The position numbers were made by a program, and so were the translations under genes. A stretch of DNA of 13,188 nt from Clostridiales bacterium. GTDB lineage: Bacteria > Bacillota > Clostridia > Christensenellales > CAG-314. The DNA lies in the NCBI GenBank assembly GCA_003537755.1, contig DPQS01000031.1, positions 374 through 13,561 of the forward strand, written 5' to 3'. This document shows positions 12,786 to 13,188 of this stretch, in pieces. Below the pieces are notes generated by a model that worked only from the letters and a program-made list of their open reading frames with translations, was not told where the DNA came from and did no database searches. Positions within the stretch are counted from its first letter, which is position 1; the number at the start of each line of letters is the position of its first letter.

Positions 12786-13188
12786 CTTTTACATTAAAGG
12801 CTTTACCAACTACGTTACTTATCCTAATTGCCCTTTTACAGCCGACAACGTACCCTTGACCTTTTTGTCTTTATTACAAATAAAGTTCGCCCTTTACCAT
12901 GAGGGGCGGGTGGTCGGGGAAGGGTGCTGCGGGGGACTTAGCGAAGTTTCAGAGGAAAACTATCTTTTGATAGTTAAACTTTGTGTGACTATGTTCTTTT
13001 CGTGCCTGTATTAGCCAAAGACAATGTACTTTAAGTGTGCAAACAGACATTAAACTGTTCATTAGCTTTGTGACGGTGGCAAGGTATGCCGAAGTTTATC
13101 TACATGAAGCCCACAAGCCGATTACAAACTGTTAGCAGGCATTATCGGGGGTGGCGAGGTGTTGCCAATAAAGGGACATCGTCCGCGA
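12786..13188. other. Non-coding end of window with a nested hairpin
   Basis: No gene is supported in these ~400 nt. A nested stem is clear: AAGTTT (12944-12949) with AAACTT (12976-12981) encloses AACTATC (12958-12964) with GATAGTT (12969-12975) and a TTTT loop. A G-rich stretch (12900-12938) precedes it. The rest (12982-13188) shows no start codon with a ribosome site and no recognised RNA. Confidence 0.5.

Noticed and set aside
12428..12786. Several minus-strand frames of 62-108 codons
   Set aside because: They cover the TGAAAT hairpin array and the MITE-like element; the repeated PheThr/SerPhe-type residues come from the linker.

Overview
The window looks like a chromosomal stretch of an anaerobic, Clostridia-type Bacillota (Firmicutes), probably an uncultured gut lineage. 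The evidence is GGAGG-type ribosome binding sites, several TTG/GTG starts, consensus TTGACA/TATAAT promoters, a TGS-fused nucleoside kinase and a Firmicutes-style dUTPase. The intergenic DNA is rich in hairpin-forming repeats. The lineage call is an inference. I saw no rRNA, tRNA, CRISPR array, transposase or phage gene.

Left part (1-2570): a consensus promoter drives two ClpP-family genes in tandem. The first subunit has lost the catalytic Ser and His (replaced by Asn and Glu). The second keeps an intact Ser-His-Asp triad but lacks the usual N-terminal segment. Together they look like a mixed active/inactive ClpP pair, comparable in principle to ClpP/ClpR of cyanobacteria and plastids. After a strong hairpin and a new promoter comes a single-span membrane protein with a long acidic Ala/Glu linker, closed by a good terminator.

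Middle (2570-6690): a ~1-kb gap holds a ~300-bp MITE-like element and then a promoter with an unusually long (~360 nt), stem-rich leader. This leader precedes a TGS/ThrRS-like/uridine-kinase fusion protein. Next is an unrecognised three-span membrane protein. A bidirectional terminator separates it from genes on the opposite strand.

Right part (6690-12113): a minus-strand cluster encodes TadA (tRNA A34 deaminase), dUTPase and an unknown 114-aa protein. Further right, a TetR regulator and a 585-aa GH2 glycosidase form a two-gene minus-strand unit. The GH2 stop codon lies inside the end of a large palindromic repeat. Divergently from tetR runs an isolated hypB (nickel-insertion GTPase) with a ~205-nt leader.

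Right edge (12114-13188): about 1.07 kb without a convincing gene. It is packed with different structured repeats: an imperfect 23-bp inverted repeat, a tandem array of hairpins joined by an invariant TGAAAT linker, a second MITE-like element, and a nested hairpin. The most notable points are the ClpP pair, the TGAAAT hairpin array, the repeat supplying the GH2 stop codon, and the long structured leader of the kinase gene.
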